A stretch of 64,000 nucleotides of DNA, taken from positions 1 through 64,000 of the forward strand of contig NZ_JAFDVE010000023.1 in the NCBI RefSeq assembly GCF_016888005.1. The letters run 5' to 3'. Source of the DNA: Phycicoccus sp. CSK15P-2 (lineage in GTDB: Bacteria > Actinomycetota > Actinomycetes > Actinomycetales > Dermatophilaceae). Position numbers and translations under genes: made by a program. This document shows positions 51,801-59,822 of this stretch, in pieces (within the stretch, counting starts at the first letter, position 1; the number at the start of each line of letters is the position of its first letter). Under the pieces are notes generated by a model, which searched no databases, was not told the origin of the DNA, and saw only the letters and a list, made by a program, of their open reading frames with translations.

Positions 51801-54800
51801 CCACGACGAAGACCTACCTGCCCGCCACCGACGACACCGCCGCCTCGGCGATCAAGCTCGCGGTGACCGGTAGCGGTACCGGGATGCGGCTGACCCTGAC
51901 CGAGGACGACGGAACCACGACGATCTGGAAGCCCAAGGCGGCGCCGTCGACCACGGCAGGCACGACCTGGATCCCCTTGAGCATCACAGAGCCCGGGCAG
52001 CCTGTGGCGACGACCTTCGGGCACGACACCACGGGCCGGGTCACGCGCATCGTCGCTGCGGTCCCCGACGGGATGGCCGGCGCCGACTGCCCCACCATCG
52101 GGGCCCTGGCGCGCGGCTGCCGTGCCCTCGACATCACCTACGCGACGACGACGACGGCCAACGCGAGCACTCCGGGTGACTTCGCCGGGCAGGTCAAGGC
52201 CGTCTCGGCGTGGCTGTGGAACCCGGCCACGTCCGCGATGGCCGCGACCACCGTGGCGACCTACACGTACGACACGTCGGGGCGTCTGCGGACGATGCGC
52301 GACCCCCGCGTCGGCCTGGGAACGGACTACACCTGGGACGCTGCCTCCACCCGGGTCGCCTCTGTCACGGCGAGCGGTCTCGCGGCGACCAAGCTCGCCT
52401 ACTCCTCGGGCAAGCTGAGCGCCGTCACCCGCGAGAACCCCGTCGCCGGGCAGGCCGACGTCACCGTCGCCCGCTACGTCTACGGGGTCCCGACCAGTGG
52501 CAGCGGACGGCCTGACCTGACGGCCGCCAGTGTCGGCAGATGGGGTCAGGCAAAGATCCCCAGCACCGGCTATGCCGTCTTCGGACAGGACTACACCGGC
52601 CCGGTCGCCGGCACGGGCGTCGACTACAGCTACGCCGACCTGTCCTATGTCGACGACCTCGGCTACACGGTGAACACCGCCACCTACGGCGCCGGAGCCT
52701 GGCTGGTCACCGCCACCGACTACGACAGTGACGGCAACGTCGTCCGGGAGCTGGACGCCTCCGCCACCGCCTACGCGGCCGCGCACCCGGAGCTCGACCC
52801 GGACGACGTCAACGCCCTGTCCACCCAGACCTTCTACAACGACGAGGTCACCGCGAACGGGCAGGTCGTGCTCCCGAGCGGGTCCCGGGTCGCCGACACC
52901 TACGGCCCGGTCCGGCAGGTCGTCCTGGCCGACGGCACCGAGGTCGCCGCCCGCCCGCACACCCACACCGAGTACGACCAGGGTGCCCCCAAGAGCGACG
53001 ACGATCTGCCGATCAACGAGGCGGTAGACCAGTACTTCTCCCTACCGACCACGGTCACCACCGGCGCCGCCACCCCCGCCGCCGCACCGGGTGAACCGGA
53101 CATCGAGACCATCTCGACCACCAACACCGGCTACGCCAAGCTGTCCTCGGGCGACGCCACCGAGGGCGACGGCTGGGCACTGGGCCAGGCCACGACCACC
53201 ACGACCGGCGGCATCACCCGCACCACCCGTTACGACAAGCTCGGCCGGGTCACCGACACCCGCCAGCCCCTGTCCACCGGCAACGACGCCGGCACCACCA
53301 AGAACGCCTACTACACCGTGGACGCCCAGACCGGAGCGAACGCCACGTGTGGTGGCAAGCCGGAGTGGGCCGGCATGGTGTGCCGCACCTACCCCGCTGC
53401 CGCGCCGAGCAGCGGCCTCACCCTGCCCGACGCCACCACTGAGTACTCGATGTGGCTGCTCCCAGTGACCGTCACCGAGAAGTCGGGCGGTGCCACCCGA
53501 ACCACGACGACCAGCTACGACGCCGCAGAGCGTGCCGTCTCTACCCTGACTACCCTGGCCGGGATGTCCGGCTCCACCAGCAGGCCGGGCAGCTACACCA
53601 AGTACGACTCCACGACTGGTCTCGTCGCCTACTCCGGGTGGCTGCACTCCGGCGGCGAGGCCGCCAACCTCGCCGGGCGGTCCACGTACACCTACGACCG
53701 GTGGGGACGTACGACCACCCTCGTCGGGGACGCCGGCACCGTCACTACCAGCTACGACGCCGCGGGCCGGGTCGCGTCGGTCATAGACGCCAGGGGCAGC
53801 ACCACCTACGGGTACGACGGCACCGGCGAACGCCGCGGCTTGGTCACGTCCCTGACCGTGTCCCGACATGGCGGGAAGGCGCTGACCTGGGGTGCGGCCT
53901 ACGACGCCGACGGGAACATGACCACCCAGACCCTCCCGGGGCGTATCACGCAGAAGACGACCTACGACGAGGCCGGGGAGCCGGTCCAGCTGCAGTATCT
54001 CGGGCAGGTCACCCCGGTTACCGCCGGCGGCACTGATCCCGACACCGGTGAGACGATCTGGACCCCGGGAGCTGCGGTGCAGGACCAGCCGTGGATGACC
54101 TGGTCGGTCGGTAACGACGTCACCGGGCGGGTACGCACCGAGGCCACCGGCATGGGGGCTGCTTTCGACACCGGCGAGGGCGTCGGGTCCATCGATGACG
54201 TCGAGAGCTACGCCCAAGCCGTCGGCCATGCCACGAGCACGAGTCGTGAGTACCGCTACGACGCCGCCGGCCGGCTGGTCCACGTCACCGACGCCGCCAG
54301 CACTCTCGACCAGGACACCGGTGGGCTCGCCGCGTCCTGCACGGAGCGCGACTACTCTTTCGACAAGAACGGCCGCCGCACCGCCCTGGCCACCATCACG
54401 CGCGCCGACGGCGACTGCGAGAGCGCCGGAACGACAGCGACGGTCACGACCACTGGGTGGGACACCGCCGACCGGCCGACCACCGGCCGGGGCGGAGCCG
54501 GCAGCTATGTCTATGACCTGCTCGGCCGGCAGACCACGCTCCCTGCTGCCGACGCCCCTGACACGAGCGCCGGGAACATCAGCCTGCGCTACTACTTTGA
54601 CGACCTGCCCAGGTCCGTCACCCAAGGCGGCACGTCGACGACGTTCACCCTGGACGCCGAGGCCCGCCGGTCCGTGCAGACCACCACCGACGCCGCCGGC
54701 ACCACGACCACTACCCGCCGGTACACCGACAGTGGTGACAACCCCGCGTGGGTCGAGGTATCGGGTCCTGCTGGGGGCGCCACGACCCGGTTCGCCGAGT

Positions 54801-55612
54801 CCATCGGTGGGGATCTGTCCGCGAGCATCGACGACACCGCCGACGCCGCCACCCGCGGGGATGCAACCTTGTCCCTGGCCACCCTGCACGGGGATGTCGC
54901 CACCACCGTGGCCATCCCCGCCACCCAGACCAGCACCGCCTCTGCCACCGCGATCAACGGGTGGGCCAGCTACGACGAGTACGGCAACACCACCACAGCC
55001 GACCCCGTCGACGGACCCATCGGCTACGGATGGCTCGGCGCCAAACAACGCTCCACCACCACGGACACCGCAGGCCTGACCCTCATGGGCGTCCGGTACT
55101 ACAACCCGACCCGCGGACTGTTCACCGCCCTCGACCCCATCCCCGGAGGCAACGACACCGCCTACGCCTACCCCAACGACCCCGTCAACACGTACGACCT
55201 TGACGGCCGACGCTGGAGCTGGCGCAAGGTAGGCAGATGGGCCTGGAAGCACAAATGGGATATCGCCCTGACCGCTTCGATGTTCATTCCAGGCGTCGGG
55301 ATCGCCGGCATGGCTGTTCGAGGCGCGGTTTGGGCCGCGAGGGGTGCGCGGGCTTACAACTCGGCTAAGAAGGTGAAGTACGCAATGAGAGTATCGAATC
55401 GCTTTAATGGCGGACGAGCTCGAGTTACCATTCCAAGGCGCAATGGGAAGATGCACTATGATCTACATGGTCGTAGCCATGGAGGCGTGAAAACACCTCA
55501 CAAGTTCTTCCACTACAACGGAAGACCGGGCTACATGGGTAAAAAGGGACCCCATTCCTCCATGAATTGGCGGGATCTCGCCAGAGTTCGGTGGCACCTA
55601 AGGAGGCGCTAG
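48854..55612 (+). CDS. Secreted RHS-repeat protein with C-terminal toxin-like tip
   Basis: A 2,252-residue protein. An N-terminal signal peptide (RWRVLAVGVAWTLAGTVGVAVPP, cleaved near AVAA-VDP) precedes an N-terminal beta region and a DNRLRE-like segment (about 335-500) with the conserved LDTYVQSG / LRVGTYDA / TFLNF pattern. The RHS shell starts near 865 (PTADAGVGQVALYTGEV) and carries many YxYDxxGR repeats between about 1135 and 1825. The RHS-associated core (about 2035-2115) ends GVRYYNPTRGLFTALDPI, then DPVNTYDLDG. The last 137 residues differ in composition and contain a helical hydrophobic stretch, then a basic GKMHYDLHGRSHGG / KTPHKFFHY / KGPHSSMNW segment, likely a nuclease-type toxin of an unassigned polymorphic-toxin class. 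Start ATG 48854 gives the signal peptide. Confidence 0.85.
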   Translation: MRVRAAFSGLSFVQGSLLRPRWRVLAVGVAWTLAGTVGVAVPPQVAVAAVDPQAPAAVASAADLVSAQLTAKAQGARVEVEAMRTETSTTWVNPDGSLTTQEHAAPVRFRDGSGVWREVDLGVVESADGSAAPKRSRVDVSFAGRTKGARGRGRSAAGTDLASVDEGKGRTTSARQVALGWPGTLPAPALRGTRATYSGVKPGVDVVLEARRSGFEQLTVVKDRAALEGLTDADGRVAVSLPLRTQGLTARVEDDGSVGFVDGTGAVASRIAPPVAWDAVVDEHSGDHANVSPVAVEVEQQGKGKAVLTLVPDAQWIADPARVFPITIDPTYATGSNVTTSFDTYVQSGKTWDTSAETELRVGTYDAGSTKARTFLNFSNAFKGKDIKSASLSINETWSYSCTKSTVTAHLANPASTSTQWSAQPSVTTSKAGSLSAAKGYSSSCAAGRISIPITAIADAWSSSTAATVGLRLSASESDSYGWKKFASRETSTDPYVTYTYNRKPNLASAPTLGTNADGANTYVVPTTGQAQIFTKAATPRFYSKATDPDGNKVAVTFEVHTSTEGSASSKVSSCQTPMGASGASVSCVPGVSLPEDTWYFVRAAVKDDQGLYNGGWSAWTQFRTQRTTPPTPRVSCDRGYSNGAWSDTDPAGVVTCSVTAAGIVGTYRQPAYLDISVGGVAQPRKLVMVTDDWSVVHQKVTFQASQRGYHEIKVTGLSRSLVPTAQVVYGFGWGSASMSTPTSGTASSGTVKVVAGGPPKGTATAVTAKTQWRVAGSGSETTGWTDAAAAPVTLNPSSTSAPTTYTGTFDLTSAIREAGASDDLPSRTPIRLDVQVCFTYAGSSTGVQCTWSESPVTVTRLPHAFGNGYPTADAGVGQVALYTGEVALGGTDVSVPGYSGDITLSRSHVSFAGDGTVAGWPSDPVTGVFGPGWSANLEGGEAGLAGLQVVDNTGLDGSIAFVDGEGEPLVYANPSGTRTYPTTTKTYLPATDDTAASAIKLAVTGSGTGMRLTLTEDDGTTTIWKPKAAPSTTAGTTWIPLSITEPGQPVATTFGHDTTGRVTRIVAAVPDGMAGADCPTIGALARGCRALDITYATTTTANASTPGDFAGQVKAVSAWLWNPATSAMAATTVATYTYDTSGRLRTMRDPRVGLGTDYTWDAASTRVASVTASGLAATKLAYSSGKLSAVTRENPVAGQADVTVARYVYGVPTSGSGRPDLTAASVGRWGQAKIPSTGYAVFGQDYTGPVAGTGVDYSYADLSYVDDLGYTVNTATYGAGAWLVTATDYDSDGNVVRELDASATAYAAAHPELDPDDVNALSTQTFYNDEVTANGQVVLPSGSRVADTYGPVRQVVLADGTEVAARPHTHTEYDQGAPKSDDDLPINEAVDQYFSLPTTVTTGAATPAAAPGEPDIETISTTNTGYAKLSSGDATEGDGWALGQATTTTTGGITRTTRYDKLGRVTDTRQPLSTGNDAGTTKNAYYTVDAQTGANATCGGKPEWAGMVCRTYPAAAPSSGLTLPDATTEYSMWLLPVTVTEKSGGATRTTTTSYDAAERAVSTLTTLAGMSGSTSRPGSYTKYDSTTGLVAYSGWLHSGGEAANLAGRSTYTYDRWGRTTTLVGDAGTVTTSYDAAGRVASVIDARGSTTYGYDGTGERRGLVTSLTVSRHGGKALTWGAAYDADGNMTTQTLPGRITQKTTYDEAGEPVQLQYLGQVTPVTAGGTDPDTGETIWTPGAAVQDQPWMTWSVGNDVTGRVRTEATGMGAAFDTGEGVGSIDDVESYAQAVGHATSTSREYRYDAAGRLVHVTDAASTLDQDTGGLAASCTERDYSFDKNGRRTALATITRADGDCESAGTTATVTTTGWDTADRPTTGRGGAGSYVYDLLGRQTTLPAADAPDTSAGNISLRYYFDDLPRSVTQGGTSTTFTLDAEARRSVQTTTDAAGTTTTTRRYTDSGDNPAWVEVSGPAGGATTRFAESIGGDLSASIDDTADAATRGDATLSLATLHGDVATTVAIPATQTSTASATAINGWASYDEYGNTTTADPVDGPIGYGWLGAKQRSTTTDTAGLTLMGVRYYNPTRGLFTALDPIPGGNDTAYAYPNDPVNTYDLDGRRWSWRKVGRWAWKHKWDIALTASMFIPGVGIAGMAVRGAVWAARGARAYNSAKKVKYAMRVSNRFNGGRARVTIPRRNGKMHYDLHGRSHGGVKTPHKFFHYNGRPGYMGKKGPHSSMNWRDLARVRWHLRRR

Positions 55613-55615
55613 CTG

Positions 55616-56002
55616 GTGATTAGCGAGGTATCGGTCGACGGTGTTGATGACCATCGCTGGAGATTGACCGAGTTCGAACATGAGTTGATGACCGCCGATT
55701 TTGGACTCCTGGACCTGAAAGCGGACTTTGGAACTGACTCTTTGTGCCTAACGGCAACGTGCCTTGCCCTGTGCTTGAGCCAACCTCAACCGAGGATTCA
55801 CGTTCACTTGGAGTGGAACCTAATTTCGGATCTGCGGGTGGAAAGCACCGGGCCAAATATCCTTGCCGAGGATGGGCGTAGTGGTTTAATCGGAATTCGA
55901 CTCCTCTATTCGTCGGACGATTCCCTTGATTTTGAGATCGAGATGGATTGGCTGCGCGTCGCATTGACGTGTCAATCTCTCGGAGTTCGCGTATCTCAGT
56001 GA
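55616..56002 (+). CDS. Small protein after the RHS gene, candidate immunity protein 1
   Basis: A 128-residue acidic protein, GTG start four bases after the RHS stop, with AGGAGG in the RHS tail nine bases ahead. Mixed strand/helix pattern with LDLKADFGTD, HVHLEWNLISDLRVES and IGIRLLYSSDDSLDFEIEMDWLRV. No family recognised. GC is low here, like the RHS tip, so it probably arrived with the toxin. The position directly after the toxin tip and acidic charge opposed to a basic toxin suggest an immunity protein. Overlaps the next gene as GTGA. Confidence 0.6.
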   Translation: MISEVSVDGVDDHRWRLTEFEHELMTADFGLLDLKADFGTDSLCLTATCLALCLSQPQPRIHVHLEWNLISDLRVESTGPNILAEDGRSGLIGIRLLYSSDDSLDFEIEMDWLRVALTCQSLGVRVSQ

Positions 56003-56277
56003 ACCTTCGCATGCAATTGGTTTTCGCGCCAAAGGGGCTCTTCGAGGCCACCTTCGACCAAGGTCCAGGGGCGCAGTTCGACCCGGTGGAAAGCTGCGAC
56101 GAAGTTGCGCGCACCGTGCGCGAACTTCTGGCGTCCAAGTGGCGCAAGGAGGAAGCGCCAGATGGGCATCGCGCCATGGCCTACTGTGAAGGCTCAATGT
56201 TGGTTGTTAAATTCGATCCTATCGGGGTTGATCCGGTAGAAATCGATGCGGAGGAGTTCGTCGTCGAGTTCGACTAG
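55999..56277 (+). CDS. Small protein, candidate immunity protein 2
   Basis: A 92-residue acidic protein beginning MNLRMQLVFAPKGLFEATFDQG and ending VDPVEIDAEEFVVEFD. The GTG at 55999 overlaps the stop of the preceding gene (GTGA), so the two are probably translated together. No family recognised. Low GC like its upstream neighbours. It may be a second immunity factor or partner of the first. The following 270 bases to the VOC gene hold the displaced gndA tail and nothing else seen. Confidence 0.5.
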   Translation: MNLRMQLVFAPKGLFEATFDQGPGAQFDPVESCDEVARTVRELLASKWRKEEAPDGHRAMAYCEGSMLVVKFDPIGVDPVEIDAEEFVVEFD

Positions 56278-56402
56278 CCACGCGTGGTCTGCTCCCGGGC
56301 CGTGGACGCCTGGAAGAAGGTCTGGGCCGATATCCGGACAAGACTCGGGGAAGTCAGGTTCGTTCCAGGAGATCGGTCATTTCCATGGGCGAGTCGATCG
56401 AT

Positions 56403-56430
56403 GACCGCTCGGAGGTCGAGATCGGCTGAG
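56403..56430 (+). repeat. Direct repeat copy 2: displaced gndA tail
   Basis: It matches 48637-48664 in 26 of 28 bases and still translates as DRSEVEIG plus a stop in the same frame as in gndA (DRSEVETG), but has no gene body upstream. It marks the far edge of the RHS block. Confidence 0.5.
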
Positions 56431-56546
56431 ACCTGGCTGTGACGGGTGCCAGCACGCCCCATCCATCGGGGTGCAGGCACCATACCCGCGCTGGATGCCG
56501 CGGCGTAGCGTCCGTCGGGTCGGCAACGACGCACGCAGGAGGACTC

Positions 56547-56969
56547 ATGGCGAGCCAGCTCAACCCGTATCTCAACTTCCCGGGCACCGCCCGGGCAGCG
56601 ATGACCCGCTACCAGCAGATCTTCGGAGGTGACCTCCAGATCCTCACCTTCGGCCAGTTCGGCGCCGAAGGGCCGGGCGCCGACGGCGTCATGCACGCAC
56701 ACCTGGAGACCGACGCCGGCTTCGTGCTCATGGCCTCCGACCTCCCGCCCGGGTACGTCGATGAGGGCGTGATGCCGTCGAGCATGCACGTCTCCGTCAG
56801 TGGCGACGACGCCCGGCTCCGCGACTACTGGAACGGCCTCACCGAGGGCGCCGAGGTGACGATGCCCCTCGAACGACAGATGTGGGGCGGCCAGTTCGGT
56901 GCGCTCACCGACCGGTTCGGCGTCTCGTGGATGGTCAACATCGGCAAGGCGGAGCCGGCGCTCAGCTGA
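56547..56969 (+). CDS. VOC-family protein, PhnB-like
   Basis: A 140-residue protein of the PhnB/3-demethylubiquinone-methyltransferase-like VOC branch: QLNPYLNFPGTARAAMTRYQQIFGGDLQILTFGQFG is the typical start, GVMHAHLETDAGFVLMASDL, MHVSVSGDDARLRDYWNGLTEGAEVTMPLERQMWGGQFGALTDRFGVSWMVNI the end. AGGAGG lies six bases ahead of the ATG. No enzyme activity is established for this branch. Convergent with the WS/DGAT gene. Confidence 0.9.
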   Translation: MASQLNPYLNFPGTARAAMTRYQQIFGGDLQILTFGQFGAEGPGADGVMHAHLETDAGFVLMASDLPPGYVDEGVMPSSMHVSVSGDDARLRDYWNGLTEGAEVTMPLERQMWGGQFGALTDRFGVSWMVNIGKAEPALS

Positions 56970-57043
56970 CCTCGGATGCCGGGACCGCTCACCCGGCGAC
57001 CCGGGTCGTCCGGCCGGACAGACCCGCTCGGCACCGGGGCCGC

Positions 57044-58444
57044 TCATCCGGTGCCCACCGCCGCCTCGAGCTCGGTGAGGGCCTCGCCGGAGTACACCGC
57101 GAGCCGCTGCAGGTGCGGCAACGCGTCCCGGTCCCCGATGAAGCCGATGTTCAGCGTTCCGGCGTACGACTGCGCCGTGATGTTGAGGACCATCGAGTGC
57201 GTGGGGATGGACACCGGGTACGTGGCCTCGAGGCGGGCACCCCGCCAGTACAGCGGCTTCGTCGGCCCGGGCACGTTCGAGATGCACACGTTGAGGGTCA
57301 GCGGGAGCGGCAGCGGCAGCCCGACGAGCGCCCGTGCCGCCTGGACGGCAGCCGGGGCGAGCAGGCCTGCGCTGTAGGCGATGACCGCGTCACCCGTCAT
57401 CCCCCGCATCCGGGCCTTGGCGGCCCGCGAGGACGCCGTGACAGCCGTGAGCCGCGCGACCGGGTCCTCGATGTCCGTCGCGAGCGACACCAGCGTCGCC
57501 CCCACGTAGTTGCCGCCACCGTCACTGTCCCTGGCCCGGACGTTCACCGGGACGAACGCGACGAGCGGCCGGTCCGGAAGCTCGTCCAGCCCGGAGAGGA
57601 AGCGGCGCAGCCCACCGGAACACACCGCCATGAGCACGTCGTTGAGCGTCGCGTGCCGAGCCCGCGCGACGGCGCGCAGCCGCTCGATGTCGTACTGCTG
57701 GGTCGCGAAGCGCCGGGCCCGGCCGGTGCGGCCGTTGAGGACCGACATCGGTGCCTGGTACGAGGTGACGGCCCGGCCGGATGACTGCCCGCGCCTCAGC
57801 TCGGTGTCGACGAGCGTGCTGACGACGCTCGGCACCGAGGACACCGCGGACGAGAGGCTGCGCAGCACCGACACGGCGTCACCCACCGGCTCACGCGGTG
57901 GCGAGTCCTCCCGGTGTGGACGCGTCAGGGCCAGGAAGTGGGCGTGGGTGCGGTCATCGGGGTCCTCGGTCAGACCGCGCTGGAGGATGCGGTTGCCGGT
58001 GAAACCGTCGACGAGGCTGTGGTGGATCTTCATGTAGACGGCGAACCTGCGTGGCGCGACGCCCTCGATGACGTGCAGCTCCCACGGCGGGCGGCGGAAG
58101 TCGACCTGGTTCGAGTGCAGCCGGCTCACCAGGACACCGAGCTCTCGCTCGCCCCCTGACGCCGGCAGCGCCGAGTGCCGCACGTGGTAGTCGATGTCGA
58201 AGCCGTCGTCCTCGACCCACCGGTGCACCGGCTGGCGCAGCAGCCGCCGGGTCTGGAGGCGCAGGTTCCAGGGCGCCTCGACCGGTGAGGCGCGCAGGTC
58301 GGCGACGAAATGCCGCAGCCAGGTGTCGTCCTCGCCCTCGGGGTACCGGAGGTGGAGGAGCGAGCCGACGTGCATCAGCGTCTCCGGGGTCTCCCCCATG
58401 AGGAAGATCGCGTCGAGAGGGGTGGCCCAGCGGGACGGCGCCAC
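57044..58444 (-). CDS. Wax ester synthase/diacylglycerol acyltransferase (WS/DGAT)
   Basis: A 466-residue acyltransferase with the catalytic HHxxxDG (HHSLVDG, residues 141-147). LDAIFLMGETPETLMHVGSLLHL is the N-terminal signature; PWELHVIEG precedes the site, and the C-terminal NVCISNVPGPTKPLYWRGARLE matches the NVPGP segment. It makes triacylglycerol or wax esters from acyl-CoA, giving storage lipid. Adjacent to an esterase gene that ends five bases before the stop of this gene's upstream neighbour, so the two are likely one operon (esterase then WS/DGAT on the minus strand). Confidence 0.92.
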   Translation of the reverse strand: MAPSRWATPLDAIFLMGETPETLMHVGSLLHLRYPEGEDDTWLRHFVADLRASPVEAPWNLRLQTRRLLRQPVHRWVEDDGFDIDYHVRHSALPASGGERELGVLVSRLHSNQVDFRRPPWELHVIEGVAPRRFAVYMKIHHSLVDGFTGNRILQRGLTEDPDDRTHAHFLALTRPHREDSPPREPVGDAVSVLRSLSSAVSSVPSVVSTLVDTELRRGQSSGRAVTSYQAPMSVLNGRTGRARRFATQQYDIERLRAVARARHATLNDVLMAVCSGGLRRFLSGLDELPDRPLVAFVPVNVRARDSDGGGNYVGATLVSLATDIEDPVARLTAVTASSRAAKARMRGMTGDAVIAYSAGLLAPAAVQAARALVGLPLPLPLTLNVCISNVPGPTKPLYWRGARLEATYPVSIPTHSMVLNITAQSYAGTLNIGFIGDRDALPHLQRLAVYSGEALTELEAAVGTG

Positions 58445-58448
58445 CGCC

Positions 58449-59249
58449 TCACCCGGCCTCGACGGCGACGGCGGTCGCCACGTCGGGCGTTCCGGCGGCC
58501 GCCGGGTCGTACGGAGCCCAGGTGCCCTCGGGCTGCGCCAGCCGGTCGGCGACGACCCGCAGTGTCTCGAGGTGGTGCCCGTAGCCGAGGTGCGTCGCCC
58601 CGACCTCGACGTTCTCGGTACGCGGCGCCGGGTCCGCGACGCAGCACCGCCACGAGACGATGCCGTCCCCCCGCGAGTAGATGCTCGTCGTCGGCACCTC
58701 GAGCGGTGCGGCCCGGGCGGCCAGGGCCTCCGGGTGGAAGAGGTCGTCGGTGAACGTGCCGCGGTTGAGGAGCCGGTACATCGTCCAGGCCCGGGTGGCG
58801 GCGGGATGGCCGGTGAACGGGCTGCCGAGCGTGATGACCTGACGGGTGTAGTGCGGCAGGGCCCGGGCCATCTCGCGGGCGTAGATACCGCCGGCGCTCC
58901 AGCCGACGAGGCTCACCGGACGGCCGTAGCGGTCGTAGAGCTCGAGCAGCAGCTCCTCGAGCTCGTCGGCCAGCGTCGAGGACATCCCGAGGTTGCGGCC
59001 GTGCCGCCAGTCGTGGGTCCGGTGGCCGAGCCGGCGCAGGTGCCCGCGGAGGAACACCGTGGACTCCGGCCCGGCGAGGAAGCCGGGGATGACGAGGACC
59101 GGATGCCCGTCGCCCCGCGGCCACGCGTCGAGGTCGCGGGTGGCGAGGGCGGATGCCGCGAGGTCGAGCGCGGTGCGCCACTCACGCCGGGTGGCCCAGA
59201 GGGTCGGCGCGCTGCCGTGCGCGTCCGGAAGGCCTGCGTCCGGGCTCAT
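58449..59249 (-). CDS. Alpha/beta-hydrolase (lipase/esterase-like)
   Basis: A 266-residue hydrolase. HPVLVIPGFLAGPESTVFLRGHLRRLGHRTHDW is the oxyanion-hole region. GWSAGG holds the nucleophile Ser, IYSRGDGIVSW the acid Asp, and ATHLGYGHHLET the His. No signal peptide. Upstream partner of WS/DGAT with four bases between them. Infer a lipid esterase or phospholipase acting beside storage-lipid synthesis; substrate not known. Confidence 0.85.
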   Translation of the reverse strand: MSPDAGLPDAHGSAPTLWATRREWRTALDLAASALATRDLDAWPRGDGHPVLVIPGFLAGPESTVFLRGHLRRLGHRTHDWRHGRNLGMSSTLADELEELLLELYDRYGRPVSLVGWSAGGIYAREMARALPHYTRQVITLGSPFTGHPAATRAWTMYRLLNRGTFTDDLFHPEALAARAAPLEVPTTSIYSRGDGIVSWRCCVADPAPRTENVEVGATHLGYGHHLETLRVVADRLAQPEGTWAPYDPAAAGTPDVATAVAVEAG

Positions 59250-59372
59250 CGTCGCTCCTCTCCGTGCTCGCGGCGCGACGTCCTCCCGGTCGCAGCGCTG
59301 CGAGGGCAGGGTCGATTGTCGCAGAGCGCGGCTCGCTAGGGGAGTCCCCGGGGCCGGCGTGCCGGGCCCGGC

Positions 59373-59777
59373 TCAGTCGACCTGCCGCACGACCAGGAGG
59401 TCGCACTGGGCGTGCATGACGATGTGGCTGGCGACGGAGCCCATGAGGTACTCGTGGATGCGGGGGTTCCTGGAGTTGAGCGCGATGAGGTCGCAACCGA
59501 GCTCGCGCGCGGCCTCCGGGATGGCCCGGTGCGGCGCACCGGCCCGGACGAGGCACCGCGACGTGGCCGGGTCGAACCCGAGGCCCGCGACGAAGCTCTC
59601 GAGCTTCGGCAGGCTGTCCTCGGGCACCTCGTTCAGGTTGTCGGAGATCTTCGGGACGATCGTCACGAACAGCAGCTCGGCGTCGCTCGTCGTGCTCACC
59701 GCCTGCGCCTTGTGCACGAGCTCGGCCGAGGCGCCGGCGTGGTCGAGCTTGACCGCGACGAGGACGCGTGTGTACAT
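59373..59777 (-). CDS. Universal stress protein (UspA family)
   Basis: A 134-residue single Usp domain: [25 protein letters not shown], then [28 protein letters not shown] and [22 protein letters not shown] at the C-terminus. The usual G-x2-G-x9-G(S/T) ATP motif is only partly kept, the GS being present and the first glycine absent, so ATP binding is unsure. GGAGG ribosome site precedes the ATG. It follows the BCCT gene in the same direction, 46 bases apart, so cotranscription is possible. Confidence 0.88.
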   Translation of the reverse strand: MYTRVLVAVKLDHAGASAELVHKAQAVSTTSDAELLFVTIVPKISDNLNEVPEDSLPKLESFVAGLGFDPATSRCLVRAGAPHRAIPEAARELGCDLIALNSRNPRIHEYLMGSVASHIVMHAQCDLLVVRQVD

Positions 59778-59822
59778 CCGTCTTCCTCCTGCTGGGTGGG
59801 CGTGGTCGGGGCGGGCCGCCGG

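Noticed and set aside
55250-55350. The hydrophobic stretch of the RHS tip as a separate membrane-protein gene
   Set aside because: The frame is continuous with the RHS core and has no start with a ribosome site.
53042-55456. An 804-codon minus-strand open frame inside the RHS gene
   Set aside because: Gly/Val-rich shadow of the Tyr/Asp/Gly repeats; no family-like content.
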